Assembly: GCA_009840595.1 (NCBI GenBank)
Contig: VXNK01000156.1
Location: 1 to 39,059, forward strand
DNA length: 39,059 nucleotides
Origin: Rhodospirillaceae bacterium
GTDB lineage: Bacteria; Pseudomonadota; Alphaproteobacteria; Bin65
Reading direction: 5' to 3'
Shown here: in pieces, positions 17,341 through 26,267 of the stretch
Layout: the number at the start of each line of letters is the position of its first letter
Numbering within the stretch: position 1 is the stretch's first letter
Program-made: the position numbers and the translations under genes
The notes under the pieces: generated by a model
Told to the model about the DNA's origin: nothing
Databases searched by the model: none
The model's input: the letters and a program-made list of their open reading frames with translations, nothing else

Positions 17341-17461
17341 CGTCTTTCGCCCGTGCTTCAGGGAGTGTCGGTCGGTTGAGGATGTAACCCGCGGCCGCCC
17401 GCCGGTGAACCGGCAGCGGCGACGCATGACGGGCCTGCCCGAAAGGTCGGCTTTCCCCGCT

Positions 17462-17489
17462 TTGACGCGCCCGCCTGTTGGTATAGGCT
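17462..17489 (+). promoter_or_regulatory. Possible promoter of the Rieske oxygenase-M20 pair
   Basis: TTGACG at 17462-17467 and TAGGCT at 17484-17489, 16 bases apart, give a plausible sigma-70-type promoter 30 bases before the start. The -10 match is weak. Confidence 0.35.
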
Positions 17490-17519
17490 ACCGGCAAAAT
17501 ACCTTCCGGAGGGATGGTC

Positions 17520-18596
17520 ATGCACAACATCGCGACGCTGCCGGCCCCGCGCAACGCGTGGTATGTCGGCGCCTGGTCTCACGAAGTCACCGAAAAGCCC
17601 CTGGCGCGGACGATCCTGAACGAGCGGGTCGTGCTGTTCCGCGACCGGGCGGGCAAGGCGGCGGCGCTGGAAGACCGGTGCAGCCACCGCGCGACCCCGC
17701 TGTCGCTCGGCGAGGTTACCGAGCGCGGCCTGGAATGCGGCTATCACGGCCTGACCTTCAACGGCGACGGCGACTGCGTTTTCATCCCCGGCCAGGACAG
17801 CATCCCGCCCCAGGCCTGCGTCCGCGCCTATCCGGTGGTCGAGCGCCAGGGCTTCGTCTGGCTGTGGACGGGCGATCCGGAGCGGATCGACGATGCGACC
17901 CTGATCGACTGGCCGTGGAACGACGACGCCGAGAACTGGCCGGTCCGCTACGGCCGGATGCACCTCAAGTGCAACTACATGCTGGTCATGGAAAACCTGA
18001 TGGACCTGACCCACATCCCCTACATCCACCGCAAGACCATCGGCGGCGGCGACCAGATGGGCCAGGTCAACGCCGAGATGATCACGAAGCGGACGGACAC
18101 CGGCGTCCACTACATCCGCTGGATGGACGGCATTCAGCCGCCGCCGACCTACGTCAAGGCGGCCGGGTTTGCCGAGGGCGTGAAGGTCGACCGCTGGCAG
18201 GAGTTCGAATACGTCGCGCCGATCACGGTGCTGCAATGGACCGGCGCGCTGGAGAGCGGTCGCGGCGCGCGCGAGAACCGGGACCAGGACGGCGGGTTCT
18301 CGCTGCGCATCTATCACGGCGCGACGCCGGAGACCGACACCAGTTGCCACTATTATTTCGCGATCAACAACGGATGCATGGCGCGCAGCGAGGCCGACAA
18401 CGACAAGCTGTTCCAGGAAATCTGGAACACCTTCCTGGAAGACATCGATTTCGTCGAGCGGCAGCAGGCCTGCCTGGAAACCGATCCCGAACGCCCGCTG
18501 GTCGACATCAAGCACGACAGCGCGCGCATCCAGGCCCGGCGCAAGATCGAGCGCATGGTGGCGGCCGAAAGCGCGATGGCGGTCGCCGCGGAATAG
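17520..18596 (+). CDS. Rieske [2Fe-2S] aromatic oxygenase, VanA-like
   Basis: This 358-residue protein is an oxygenase of the vanillate O-demethylase type. The Rieske ligands are C54-x-H56 and C73-x2-H76 (DRCSHRATPLS; LECGYHGLTF). The mononuclear iron site is N159, D162, H165 and H170 in MENLMDLTHIPYIH. The ATG at 17520 is chosen because GGAGGG lies six bases upstream, while the ATG at 17514 touches it directly. A partner reductase is not in the window. The M20 hydrolase follows on the same strand after 176 bases. The substrate is unknown; vanillate is only one possibility. Confidence 0.88.
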   Translation: MHNIATLPAPRNAWYVGAWSHEVTEKPLARTILNERVVLFRDRAGKAAALEDRCSHRATPLSLGEVTERGLECGYHGLTFNGDGDCVFIPGQDSIPPQACVRAYPVVERQGFVWLWTGDPERIDDATLIDWPWNDDAENWPVRYGRMHLKCNYMLVMENLMDLTHIPYIHRKTIGGGDQMGQVNAEMITKRTDTGVHYIRWMDGIQPPPTYVKAAGFAEGVKVDRWQEFEYVAPITVLQWTGALESGRGARENRDQDGGFSLRIYHGATPETDTSCHYYFAINNGCMARSEADNDKLFQEIWNTFLEDIDFVERQQACLETDPERPLVDIKHDSARIQARRKIERMVAAESAMAVAAE

Positions 18597-18772
18597 CGCA
18601 CCTGCCGAACCGCCCGCTTCGGCGCGGGCCGGTTTCGCCGGCCGTATCCCGGCGCGCACCGGCCGCGTACGCGGCGCCTTTCCGGTTGACGGTTCCGGCG
18701 CTTCGGGCGCCGTTTCCGCTGCAACGCAAAACCCGTCAGACGAAACCCGCACGACCGAGGAGCGTCGAGTCC

Positions 18773-19945
18773 ATGCCCGTCATCAACCGCATCGCCGATT
18801 TCCACGACGACATGACCGCCTGGCGCCGGGATATCCACGCCCATCCGGAAACCGCCTTCGAGGAGAACCGCACCGCCGACCTCGTCGCCGAAAGGCTGGA
18901 GAGCTTCGGCATCGAGGTTCATCGCGGCCTGGCCGAGACCGGCGTGGTCGGCCGTCTGAAGGCCGGCGCCTCGCCGCGGACCATCGGTTTGCGCGCCGAT
19001 CTCGACGCCCTCAACCTCTTCGAAAAGAACGAGTTCGACCATCGCTCGCGGCACGACGGCAAGATGCACGCCTGCGGCCATGACGGCCACACCGCCATGC
19101 TGCTCGGCGCGGCGCGCTACCTGGCCGAGACGCGGAATTTCGACGGCACCGTGCATTTCATCTTCCAGCCAGCCGAGGAAGGCGGCGGCGGCGGCAAGGT
19201 GATGATCGACGAGGGGCTGTTCGAGCAATTCCCCTGCACGGCGGTCTACGGCATGCACAACTGGCCCGGCATGCCGCGCGGCCGGATCGGCGTGCGCACC
19301 GGCGCGATGATGGCCTCGGCGGACATGTTCAAAATCCGCATCCGCGGCAAGGGCGGCCATGCCGCGATGCCGCATCATGCCGTCGATCCGGTGGTCGTCG
19401 GCGCGCAGATGGTGAACGCCCTCCAGACCATCGCCAGCCGGACCAACGATCCGCTGGACAGCGTCGTGGTCAGCGTCACCCAGTTCCACGCCGGGACCGC
19501 GGACAACGTGATCCCCGACGAGGCGGTTCTCTCCGGCACCTGCCGGGCGCTCTCGCCCGAGGGACGCGACATGATCGAGCGGCGCATGAGGGAGACCGTC
19601 GAGGGCATCGCCGCGTCCCACGGCATCGCCGCCGATCTGGACTACCGGCGCAACTACCCGGTGCTGGTCAACACGGCGGAAGAGACGCAGAAGGCCGCGC
19701 GCGCCGCCGCAAAGGTGGTCGGCGAGGCCAATGTCGCGATCGACGATCCGCCGGTCATGGGCTCGGAGGATTTCGCCTTCATGCTCCAGGTCAAGCCGGG
19801 CAGCTATGTCTGGATCGGCAACGGCGTCGGCGAGGAAGGCGGTTGCATGGTGCACAACCCGCACTACGACTTCAGCGACGAGATCCTGCCGGTCGGCGCC
19901 AGCTACTGGGCCGCGCTGGTCGAGCAGGAACTGGCCCGGGACTAG
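18773..19945 (+). CDS. M20 family amidohydrolase (hippurate hydrolase-like)
   Basis: This is a 390-residue zinc amidohydrolase of the M20D type, which removes acyl or aminoacyl groups by hydrolysis. Metal and catalytic motifs are HAHPETAFEE, GLRADLDAL, KMHACGHDGHTAML with C101 and H103, and FQPAEEGG with the general-base glutamate pair near residue 136. MHNWPGMPRG and the late GSEDFAFML follow. The start has GAGGAG upstream. It follows the Rieske oxygenase and converges with the DUF1330-TRAP set. Its substrate is unknown. Confidence 0.92.
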   Translation: MPVINRIADFHDDMTAWRRDIHAHPETAFEENRTADLVAERLESFGIEVHRGLAETGVVGRLKAGASPRTIGLRADLDALNLFEKNEFDHRSRHDGKMHACGHDGHTAMLLGAARYLAETRNFDGTVHFIFQPAEEGGGGGKVMIDEGLFEQFPCTAVYGMHNWPGMPRGRIGVRTGAMMASADMFKIRIRGKGGHAAMPHHAVDPVVVGAQMVNALQTIASRTNDPLDSVVVSVTQFHAGTADNVIPDEAVLSGTCRALSPEGRDMIERRMRETVEGIAASHGIAADLDYRRNYPVLVNTAEETQKAARAAAKVVGEANVAIDDPPVMGSEDFAFMLQVKPGSYVWIGNGVGEEGGCMVHNPHYDFSDEILPVGASYWAALVEQELARD

Positions 19946-19992
19946 GAGCCGGGACCGGTTCCGGGTTCAACTCCGGGGACCGGGGCCGGAAC

Positions 19993-20283
19993 TCAGACCC
20001 CTTCGACGACCCGGAAATCCCGCACAACGGCGCCCTCCAGCCGCTCCAGCGCTGCCGCGTATTCGTCGCTCTCGCGGGCGGCGAGCGCCTGGTCGTAGCT
20101 GTCGAACTCGATCACCACCGTGCGGTTGGCCAGCCCGGCCTCGTAGGCCGTCACCTGGCCGCCGCGCGCCAGCATTCGGCCGCCATGCTGCGCGACCGCC
20201 GGCCCGGCCAGTTCGGCATAGGCGGCCAGCGCCTCCGGATCTTTCACCTCGCGATAGCAGGAGACCCAATATCCTTTAGGCAT
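19993..20283 (-). CDS. DUF1330 family small protein
   Basis: This 96-residue protein has the DUF1330 ferredoxin-like fold pattern (KGYWVSCYREVKDPEALAAYAELA; FDSYDQALAARESDEY). Its function is unknown, and members often lie near catabolic genes. The ATG at 20283 has GGGGGAG just upstream. It is the last gene of the minus-strand TRAP set, 82 bases after the large permease gene. Confidence 0.85.
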   Translation of the reverse strand: MPKGYWVSCYREVKDPEALAAYAELAGPAVAQHGGRMLARGGQVTAYEAGLANRTVVIEFDSYDQALAARESDEYAAALERLEGAVVRDFRVVEGV

Positions 20284-20365
20284 CTTCTCCCCCAATTCGG
20301 TCCGTCTTGTCCGAAACGGGCGGCCGGGCCGCTGCCTCGGCCGCCATGACCATACGGCCCCGGTC

Positions 20366-21724
20366 TTACCCCATCAGGCCCGGCAGCCAAAGCACGATTC
20401 CGGGAAAGGCCAGCAGAACGGCGACGGTCGCGACATCCGCGACGAAAAAGGGGCCGATGCCGCGGAACACGTCCTGCAACGGCACTTCGAGCGAGCGGCC
20501 TTCCGCGTCGCGCAGGTCGCGGCTGACCCCCGCGACGACGAAACAGTTGAGCCCGATGGGCGGCGTGATCAGGCAGATCTCCGCCATCTTGACCACGATG
20601 ATGCCGAACCAGACCGGATGGTAGCCCAGCGCCTCGACCGCCGGGAACACCACCGGCAGGGTGAGGATCAGCATGCCGATCGCATCCATGAACATGCCGA
20701 GAATGGCGTAGGCCAGCAGGATGCAGATCATGATGACGATGGGCGGCATGTCGAGCGTCGTGACCCATTCGGCGAATGAGGCGGGCAGGCCGGCGAAGCC
20801 GAGGAAGCGCACGAACAGGAACACGCCCCAGATCAGGGTGAAGATCATCGCCGTCAGCTTGGCGGTCTCCAGCAGCGCCTCCTTCAGCCGGCCGCCCATT
20901 TCGCCGACGGCCTTCTGCCGGAACGCCTCGAAGACGTAGATGGCGAACACGATGGCCGCGCCGAGCGCCGCCGCTTCCGTGGGCGTCGCCGTACCGGTGT
21001 AGATCGCGCCGAAGATGACCAGGACGACGGCGAAGATGGGCAGGACGCCGGGGACGGTCGCCAGCTTCTCGCGCAGGGTGAATCCGGAGATCGGCCGGCC
21101 GAGCTGCGGCTTCCACAGGCACATGCCGATAATCAGCGCGGCATAGATCAGCGCCGAAACCAGGCCCGGCAGGAAGCCGCCGAGCAGCAGCTTGCCGACC
21201 GATTCCTCGACGATGATCGCGTAGATGACCAGGATCGCCGAGGGCGGGATCAGCGAGGCGAGCGTGCCGCCCGCCGCAACCACGCCGGCCGCCAGCTTCC
21301 GGTCGTAGCCGTTCTTGAGCATGTCCGGGATCGCGACCCGGGAGAACACGGCCGCGGTCGCCGTCGACGCGCCGGAGACGGCGGCAAAGCCGGCTGTCGC
21401 GAATACGGTGGCGACGGCGAGGCCGCCGGGCACCCAGCCGGCCCAGCGCCGCGCCGCCTCGAACAGCTTGCCGGTCAGGCCGGCGTAGAAGGCGAGAAAG
21501 CCGATCAGGATGAACAGCGGCAGGACCGAGAGCGGATAGGTGATGGTCTTGGAATGGGGAATCGTGCCCGAAATCGCCGCCGCCACGTTCCAGCCGCGCA
21601 GCTCCAGCAGGCCGAGGAAGCCGGTGAGCGCCGCCGCGACGAAGACCCGGACGCCGAGCACCACCAGGACGATCAGGAAGACGACCGCGACGATGCCGGT
21701 ATCGAACGGGTCGAGGCCGAGCAT
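20366..21724 (-). CDS. TRAP transporter large permease, DctM-like
   Basis: This is a 452-residue polytopic inner-membrane protein, the large subunit that carries the sodium-coupled transport path of a tripartite ATP-independent transporter. Many hydrophobic segments are visible, together with SGASTATAAVFSRVAIPDM and IPPSAILVIYAII, both typical of DctM. It overlaps the small-permease gene by an ATGA junction at 21722-21725. The substrate class is probably an organic acid or other small carboxylate, by family. Confidence 0.95.
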   Translation of the reverse strand: MLGLDPFDTGIVAVVFLIVLVVLGVRVFVAAALTGFLGLLELRGWNVAAAISGTIPHSKTITYPLSVLPLFILIGFLAFYAGLTGKLFEAARRWAGWVPGGLAVATVFATAGFAAVSGASTATAAVFSRVAIPDMLKNGYDRKLAAGVVAAGGTLASLIPPSAILVIYAIIVEESVGKLLLGGFLPGLVSALIYAALIIGMCLWKPQLGRPISGFTLREKLATVPGVLPIFAVVLVIFGAIYTGTATPTEAAALGAAIVFAIYVFEAFRQKAVGEMGGRLKEALLETAKLTAMIFTLIWGVFLFVRFLGFAGLPASFAEWVTTLDMPPIVIMICILLAYAILGMFMDAIGMLILTLPVVFPAVEALGYHPVWFGIIVVKMAEICLITPPIGLNCFVVAGVSRDLRDAEGRSLEVPLQDVFRGIGPFFVADVATVAVLLAFPGIVLWLPGLMG

Positions 21725-22359
21725 CAGGCGGTGCCCTCGATCTCGTCCCTGGCCTGCTCCTCGACCGACTTGATGTGCGGTGCGCCGACCGGCGCCAGCG
21801 CCGGGTTAATGAGCAAGCGCACATAGGCGAAAAGCTGGACCCCGAAGCGCAGAAACAGCAGACCGAGGAAAATCGGCACCGCCAGCTTGCCCGGCCAGGT
21901 CACCAGTTCGATGTCGATCGTGCTGTCGCCCAGTTCCCATGCCCGGCCGAAATGCTGGTAGGAATAGGGAATCAGGATCGCGACGATGATCATGCCGGCG
22001 ACCACGCCGACCGCCTCGGCCAGCCACATGGCGCGCCCGCGCAGCCGGCCCAGGACAAGCTCCATCCGGACATGGCCGCCCGTGCGCTGGAGCCAGGCAA
22101 TGCCGAAAATGGCAAAGCCGATCATGCCGAACTCGACGATGTCGATGTAGCCGAAGATCGGCGCGTTGAAGACGCTGCGCAGGACGATCTGGACCATGCC
22201 CAGGATCATCAGGCCGAACACCAGCGCCCCGCCGATCAGCGTGCAGACCAGTTCAAGCGGCGCCAGCAGCCGGTCGGCCCGCCAGACCGCGCGGCCGAGC
22301 CGGTCGTCCGGCGGCCCTGAGGCGTATTCCGGGCCGTATTCCGGCGCGTCCCCGATCAT
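21724..22359 (-). CDS. TRAP transporter small permease, DctQ-like
   Basis: This 211-residue protein has four hydrophobic segments (for example LELVCTLIGGALVFGLMILG and GYIDIVEFGMIGFAIFGIAW), as expected for DctQ, which bridges the binding protein and the large permease. Its TGA overlaps the start of the large permease gene. A strong hairpin separates it from the binding-protein gene upstream. Confidence 0.92.
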   Translation of the reverse strand: MIGDAPEYGPEYASGPPDDRLGRAVWRADRLLAPLELVCTLIGGALVFGLMILGMVQIVLRSVFNAPIFGYIDIVEFGMIGFAIFGIAWLQRTGGHVRMELVLGRLRGRAMWLAEAVGVVAGMIIVAILIPYSYQHFGRAWELGDSTIDIELVTWPGKLAVPIFLGLLFLRFGVQLFAYVRLLINPALAPVGAPHIKSVEEQARDEIEGTA

Positions 22360-22385
22360 GGATTTACCGAAGAGGGAAAAACGGC

Positions 22386-22433
22386 GCAGCCCGCCGCCCG
22401 CTCCCCGATCAGGGCGTGCGGACGGCGGGCTGC
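22386..22433 (-). terminator. Intercistronic terminator/attenuator between dctP and dctQ
   Basis: An 11-bp perfect stem (gcagcccgccg / cggcgggctgc) encloses a 26-base loop containing further pairing. On the minus strand it is followed closely by GCCGTTTTTCCC, a run of five T. Such structures often end part of the transcripts after the abundant binding-protein gene, and leave the permease genes at a lower level. Confidence 0.7.
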
Positions 22434-22449
22434 AAGCCTGCGTTTCAGG

Positions 22450-23520
22450 CTATTCGTAGGTCTGGCCGACGGCGGCGAACATGGACTTCACGAGGCCGCG
22501 GGCATCGAACTTGTCCTGGTTCTCCTTGATCCAGGCTTCGATGACCGGCCGCCCGCCCGCCTTGCGGAAGGCCGCGATCTGGGCGTCGGTATAGCGGACC
22601 TCCTTCAGCTTCTTTTTCAGCATTGGCAGGTTTTTCGCGTCCGCTTTCTTGTAGGCGTCGATCTGGGCCGCGATGACCGCTTCCTTCGAATCTTCCAGCA
22701 GCTTCTTGTATTGCGCCGGCAGCTTCTTGTACGCGCTGATCGAGAAGGTCAGCGGGCAGTCGGCCGTGCCGGGTGACAGGTTGGCGGTGTACCAGTCGGC
22801 CAGTTCGTGGATCTTGTAGGCGACATGGGCGTAGGTGAAGGGGAAGGACGCCGCCTGCATCGTGCCCTGCTGCATGCCGGTATAGACCTCGGTCGCCGTC
22901 GGCGTCGTCGGGGTCGCGCCCAGCACCTTCATCGCCCGGCCGAGCCCGCCGCCGGCCCGCACCGTCATGCCCTTCCAGTCGGCCAGTTCCACCGGGGGCT
23001 TGCCTTTGCCGAGCAGCTCGTACTGCGGCAGGAAGGACGAGGTGTAGACCATGGCGTTCCAGCGCGCGAGCTGCTTGCCGACCGACGGATGGGCGTAGAC
23101 CGCCTCGCGCACCTTGCGGTTGTTCTCCCAGGTCGCCATCGGCAGGAAGGGCAGGGCCAGCGCCATCAGCGCCGGGTTCTTCTTCGGATGGTAGAAGTTG
23201 CAGAACATCGCCCCTTCGAACGCGCCGATCTTCAGCCCGTCGAGATTTTCGCGCGATTTCGAGAGGGCGGCGCCGTAGTAGATCTTGAGGGTCCAGTTGC
23301 CGCCGGTCTTCTCGGCGAGCAGGGCGGACAGCTTTTCGATCCCGGCGGTGAAGGCGCGCTTCTTGCCCCAGACCGAGTAGTTCCAGGTCAGTTTCGGGCC
23401 CTTGACCTCGGCGGCCTGCGCCGGTGCCCAGGCCGATGTCAGGCCGAAGGCCAGCCCGAACGCCAGGACTGGCGCCGCGCCGGCGACGCCCAGCGCGATG
23501 CTGCGGGTGGATTTCGTCAT
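22450..23520 (-). CDS. TRAP transporter substrate-binding protein, DctP-like
   Basis: This 356-residue periplasmic protein has a signal peptide ending at about AQA-AEV (residue 36). The mature part reads LTWNYSVWGKKRAFTAGIE, then GNWTLKIYYGAALSKSRENLDGL and GGGLGRAMKVLGATPTTPTATEVY, which is the family's ligand-binding region. AAGGAGGA lies seven bases before the ATG. It is the binding protein of the downstream permease genes. The ligand is unknown. Confidence 0.94.
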   Translation of the reverse strand: MTKSTRSIALGVAGAAPVLAFGLAFGLTSAWAPAQAAEVKGPKLTWNYSVWGKKRAFTAGIEKLSALLAEKTGGNWTLKIYYGAALSKSRENLDGLKIGAFEGAMFCNFYHPKKNPALMALALPFLPMATWENNRKVREAVYAHPSVGKQLARWNAMVYTSSFLPQYELLGKGKPPVELADWKGMTVRAGGGLGRAMKVLGATPTTPTATEVYTGMQQGTMQAASFPFTYAHVAYKIHELADWYTANLSPGTADCPLTFSISAYKKLPAQYKKLLEDSKEAVIAAQIDAYKKADAKNLPMLKKKLKEVRYTDAQIAAFRKAGGRPVIEAWIKENQDKFDARGLVKSMFAAVGQTYE

Positions 23521-23629
23521 GAATTTTCCTCCTTGGGGTTTGCCGGGCGGGTTGCCGGCCGGCTGCCCGGTCGTGCAAACGGCCCCTGTCTCGAACGGAT
23601 TGTCGGCCCGACCGGCTGACGGATGCAGC

Positions 23630-24625
23630 CTACCGGCTTTCCGCGGCTTGCGGCAAGCGCCGCGCCATCTTGGCGACAAGGTTGTCGGCCACGCCCGGCC
23701 GGCTCCACGGGCAGACCGCAAGGCAGATGCCGCAGGTCTCGTTCTCGACGAAGTAGGGCAGGCACTTGTCGAAATCGACATACCATTTCTTCGTGCCGCG
23801 CACCGTCTGCTTTTCCGGCGCGATGGCGTCGGGCGGGCAGGCCCGGGTGCAGACCTGGCAGCTTCCGCAGAACAGGTCTGCGCCGAAAACGTCCGGCGCG
23901 TCGGGCGCAACCGGCAGATCGGTCGTGACCATGGACAGGCGGAAATTGGCGCCGAAGCGGCGGTGGATCATCGAGCCGTGCTTGCCCAGCTCGCCCAGCC
24001 CGGCCTCGATCGCCGCCGGGATCATCAGCACGTCCTCGGTCATCGGGCCGGTCTTGGCCTCGGCGGAGAAGCCGCGCTCGCGGATCCAGTTGGCAAGCCG
24101 CTTGGCGGCGATTCCGGCCCGGCCGTACTGCGCCATGACCTCGATATAGGCGTCCTCGTGCGGCGCGCTGTTGAGCCGCTCGTATTCGTGGGCGAAGGCC
24201 ATGACGACGACCCAGCGCCCGGCCGGGTGCGGCCGGTCGGTGTAGGTCCAGGATTCGTCGTATTCGCAGATGCCGGCATCGTCCGCCCCGGCGTCCCGCG
24301 CCGCCCGCTTGACGGCGTCGCTCCAGCCGTCCGCGGGCTCGGGCGCCGGTGCCGGCGCGACCGGGCTGTCAACGTATTCTGCCGCGCGCTGGCGGTATTT
24401 GCGCGCCTCGCGGATGTTTTCGTTGTCGCGGTAACGGTCGTAGAAGAAGCGCAGGACGCCGGTGTGCTCGATGGAATGGCCGTCGTCGCGCCAGAACACC
24501 GGCCGCGGCGGGCCGAACGCCGCCGCGCCCAGCCCGTTGATGGCGTTGCCGGAGACCTCCGGCCACACCGCCGCCTGCTCCGGCGACGGGGCCCACGCCG
24601 TTGCGGCCGGGAATGTTCCCGCCAT
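23630..24625 (-). CDS. Iron-sulfur protein, reductive dehalogenase/QueG-like
   Basis: This is a 331-residue cytosolic-looking protein without a visible twin-arginine signal. Two 4Fe-4S motifs are visible: C253-x2-C256-x2-C259-x3-C263-P and C298-x2-C301-x3-C305-P, with C288 as an extra candidate. The N-terminal segment GNAINGLGAAAFGPPRP and GADDAGICEYDESW resemble the corrinoid-dependent reductive dehalogenase and epoxyqueuosine reductase group. It lies between the small unknown gene and the TRAP binding protein on the same strand. The reaction is not known. Confidence 0.7.
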   Translation of the reverse strand: MAGTFPAATAWAPSPEQAAVWPEVSGNAINGLGAAAFGPPRPVFWRDDGHSIEHTGVLRFFYDRYRDNENIREARKYRQRAAEYVDSPVAPAPAPEPADGWSDAVKRAARDAGADDAGICEYDESWTYTDRPHPAGRWVVVMAFAHEYERLNSAPHEDAYIEVMAQYGRAGIAAKRLANWIRERGFSAEAKTGPMTEDVLMIPAAIEAGLGELGKHGSMIHRRFGANFRLSMVTTDLPVAPDAPDVFGADLFCGSCQVCTRACPPDAIAPEKQTVRGTKKWYVDFDKCLPYFVENETCGICLAVCPWSRPGVADNLVAKMARRLPQAAESR

Positions 24626-24731
24626 GACCCGCTCCCGCTTTTCCTGTTCGTCCGATGCGCGGCCAGACTACCCCAGGGACCGGACGGAGCGTAAGGGGCC
24701 AGGACGGGACCGGACTTCCGTCGCGCCGCGC

Positions 24732-25055
24732 CTAAAACTGCGATGCGTAACGCAGCGGGTCGCAGGCGTCGACGGCCTCTCGCTCCTTGTAGAACTCGAC
24801 GAGGGTGGCGATCTCGACCAGCGACAACGACATCAGGTAGAGCCGGTGTGCTTCGGCCGGCATGTCGCCGCCGAAATCGTCTTCCAGATAGGCGAGGATA
24901 TCGTCGATCCGCAGGATCATCGCATCGTAGAAGGCCCGGATTTCGTCCATCGAGGCCGCCGCCCTCTTCTCGGTCCGGGCGCGCTCCGGCTCCAGCGCCC
25001 AGTCCGCAAACGGGGCCAGATCCCCGAATGCGTCGGGCAGTAGCGGCTCATTCAT
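24732..25055 (-). CDS. Unknown small helical protein in the Rieske-TRAP gene set
   Basis: This 107-residue protein is not recognised. It is acidic and probably mostly helical: SMDEIRAFYDAMILRIDDIL, then a hydrophobic block ending LVEIATLVEFYKE. It has no cysteine cluster or signal peptide. AGGCGGAGAG precedes the ATG at 25055. It sits 33 bases downstream of the Rieske oxygenase gene on the same strand, so a partner or accessory role for that enzyme is plausible inference. Confidence 0.7.
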   Translation of the reverse strand: MNEPLLPDAFGDLAPFADWALEPERARTEKRAAASMDEIRAFYDAMILRIDDILAYLEDDFGGDMPAEAHRLYLMSLSLVEIATLVEFYKEREAVDACDPLRYASQF

Positions 25056-25088
25056 CGCCTGCTCTCCGCCTCTTTACGGCCGGACCGG

Positions 25089-26267
25089 TCACGCGCGTCG
25101 GCCGTACCCGGCATAATCGCCCAGGACCTTGTGGAAATGGCGGATCGGCAGTTCGTCGTCCTGCAGGATGAGATGGCTGCGCACACCGGAGGCAATGCCC
25201 GCATGGACGCTTTCGTGCGCCAGCGTATCCTCCTGAAGCGTATCCCGAATGAAGCACTTGAAAAATTCCTGCTGGAGCCGTTCGCGCCGGGTTGCGGGCG
25301 CGCTGAAGTGCATCCGAATCTCCCAGATCGTCCGGTCGACCGCGACCGGCCACAGCATGTAGGTGATGCACCCCATCCAGCGGCCGACCTTGAACAGCGA
25401 AAGAATGCCGTTCGGAAAAAGCAGATAGTGGTCCAGGTCGCCGACCATGTCCGGAACGTGAAGAGCCCCGGCGGTGTCGCCTCCATAAAAGAGTGCGATT
25501 TTCAGCGGAGTCAGTTTCTGGAAGGACTGGTAATCGCACGACCAGAAACTGTGATAGTCGTATAGAAGAATCTCCTTGAAGTAGCAATTCCCGGTGTCGT
25601 CCTTCGCGAACGACTGGCCAAGCGTCCAGCGATGCTGATACGGCAAATGGTACACTTCGTTCTGGGCATCGAGCACGACCTTCCAGTTGGCGCGCTCCTC
25701 CACCCTGTAGACCTGAGACAGTTTCATTTCGTGGAACGGGCAGCTGTCGAGCCGGTCGGCGACGCCGCCGAGATAGTTCCGCAGCGTCTCGGCGGGGTCG
25801 GGGGCCAGATGAACGAAGATGAAGCCTTGCCAGATGTCGGTATCGACCGGCGTCAGGCCGTGATCCCGCCGGTCCAGGCCGAAGAAATTCTCTTCGTTCG
25901 GGACGCCGACCAGTTCGCCCGTGTCGCTGTACGCCCAGTTGTGGAGGCGGCAGAAGAGCGCGCCGCCGCACGAGCCCCGTTCGTCTGCCACCAGCCGGTT
26001 GCTGCGATGGGAGCAGACATTGTGAAAGCCGCGCACGACGCCGTCCGAGCCCCGGATGACCAGAATCGAGGCGTTGCAAATAGCGATATCCCGGACGAAA
26101 TAGTCGCCCGCATCGGGAATTTCGTCGACACGGCCGACCTGGAGCCATGACCTGCGGAAAACGCGCTCGCGCTCGAGTGCGAAATGCTCTTCGGAAATGT
26201 AGGGCTCGGTGGGCAGCGGATTTGCGCCCAAATCCGGATATTTTTCAGACCACATCCCTTGCCGCAT
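25089..26267 (-). CDS. Rieske ring-hydroxylating oxygenase, alpha-subunit type
   Basis: This 392-residue oxygenase has Rieske ligands C85-x-H87 (NVCSHRSNR) and C106-x2-H109 (FCRLHNWAYS). The catalytic domain has NWKVVLDAQNEVYHLPYQH, where H207 and H212 are the iron-binding histidines. It is the first gene of the minus-strand set leading to the TRAP transporter. No beta subunit or reductase is nearby. Base composition is slightly lower in GC than the neighbours by eye. The substrate is unknown. Confidence 0.9.
   Translation of the reverse strand: MRQGMWSEKYPDLGANPLPTEPYISEEHFALERERVFRRSWLQVGRVDEIPDAGDYFVRDIAICNASILVIRGSDGVVRGFHNVCSHRSNRLVADERGSCGGALFCRLHNWAYSDTGELVGVPNEENFFGLDRRDHGLTPVDTDIWQGFIFVHLAPDPAETLRNYLGGVADRLDSCPFHEMKLSQVYRVEERANWKVVLDAQNEVYHLPYQHRWTLGQSFAKDDTGNCYFKEILLYDYHSFWSCDYQSFQKLTPLKIALFYGGDTAGALHVPDMVGDLDHYLLFPNGILSLFKVGRWMGCITYMLWPVAVDRTIWEIRMHFSAPATRRERLQQEFFKCFIRDTLQEDTLAHESVHAGIASGVRSHLILQDDELPIRHFHKVLGDYAGYGRRA

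Noticed and set aside
18627..18643. Hairpin ggccgg-tttcg-ccggcc as a terminator between the Rieske and M20 genes
   Set aside because: The stem is only 6 bp, there is no T run, and such palindromes are frequent at this base composition.
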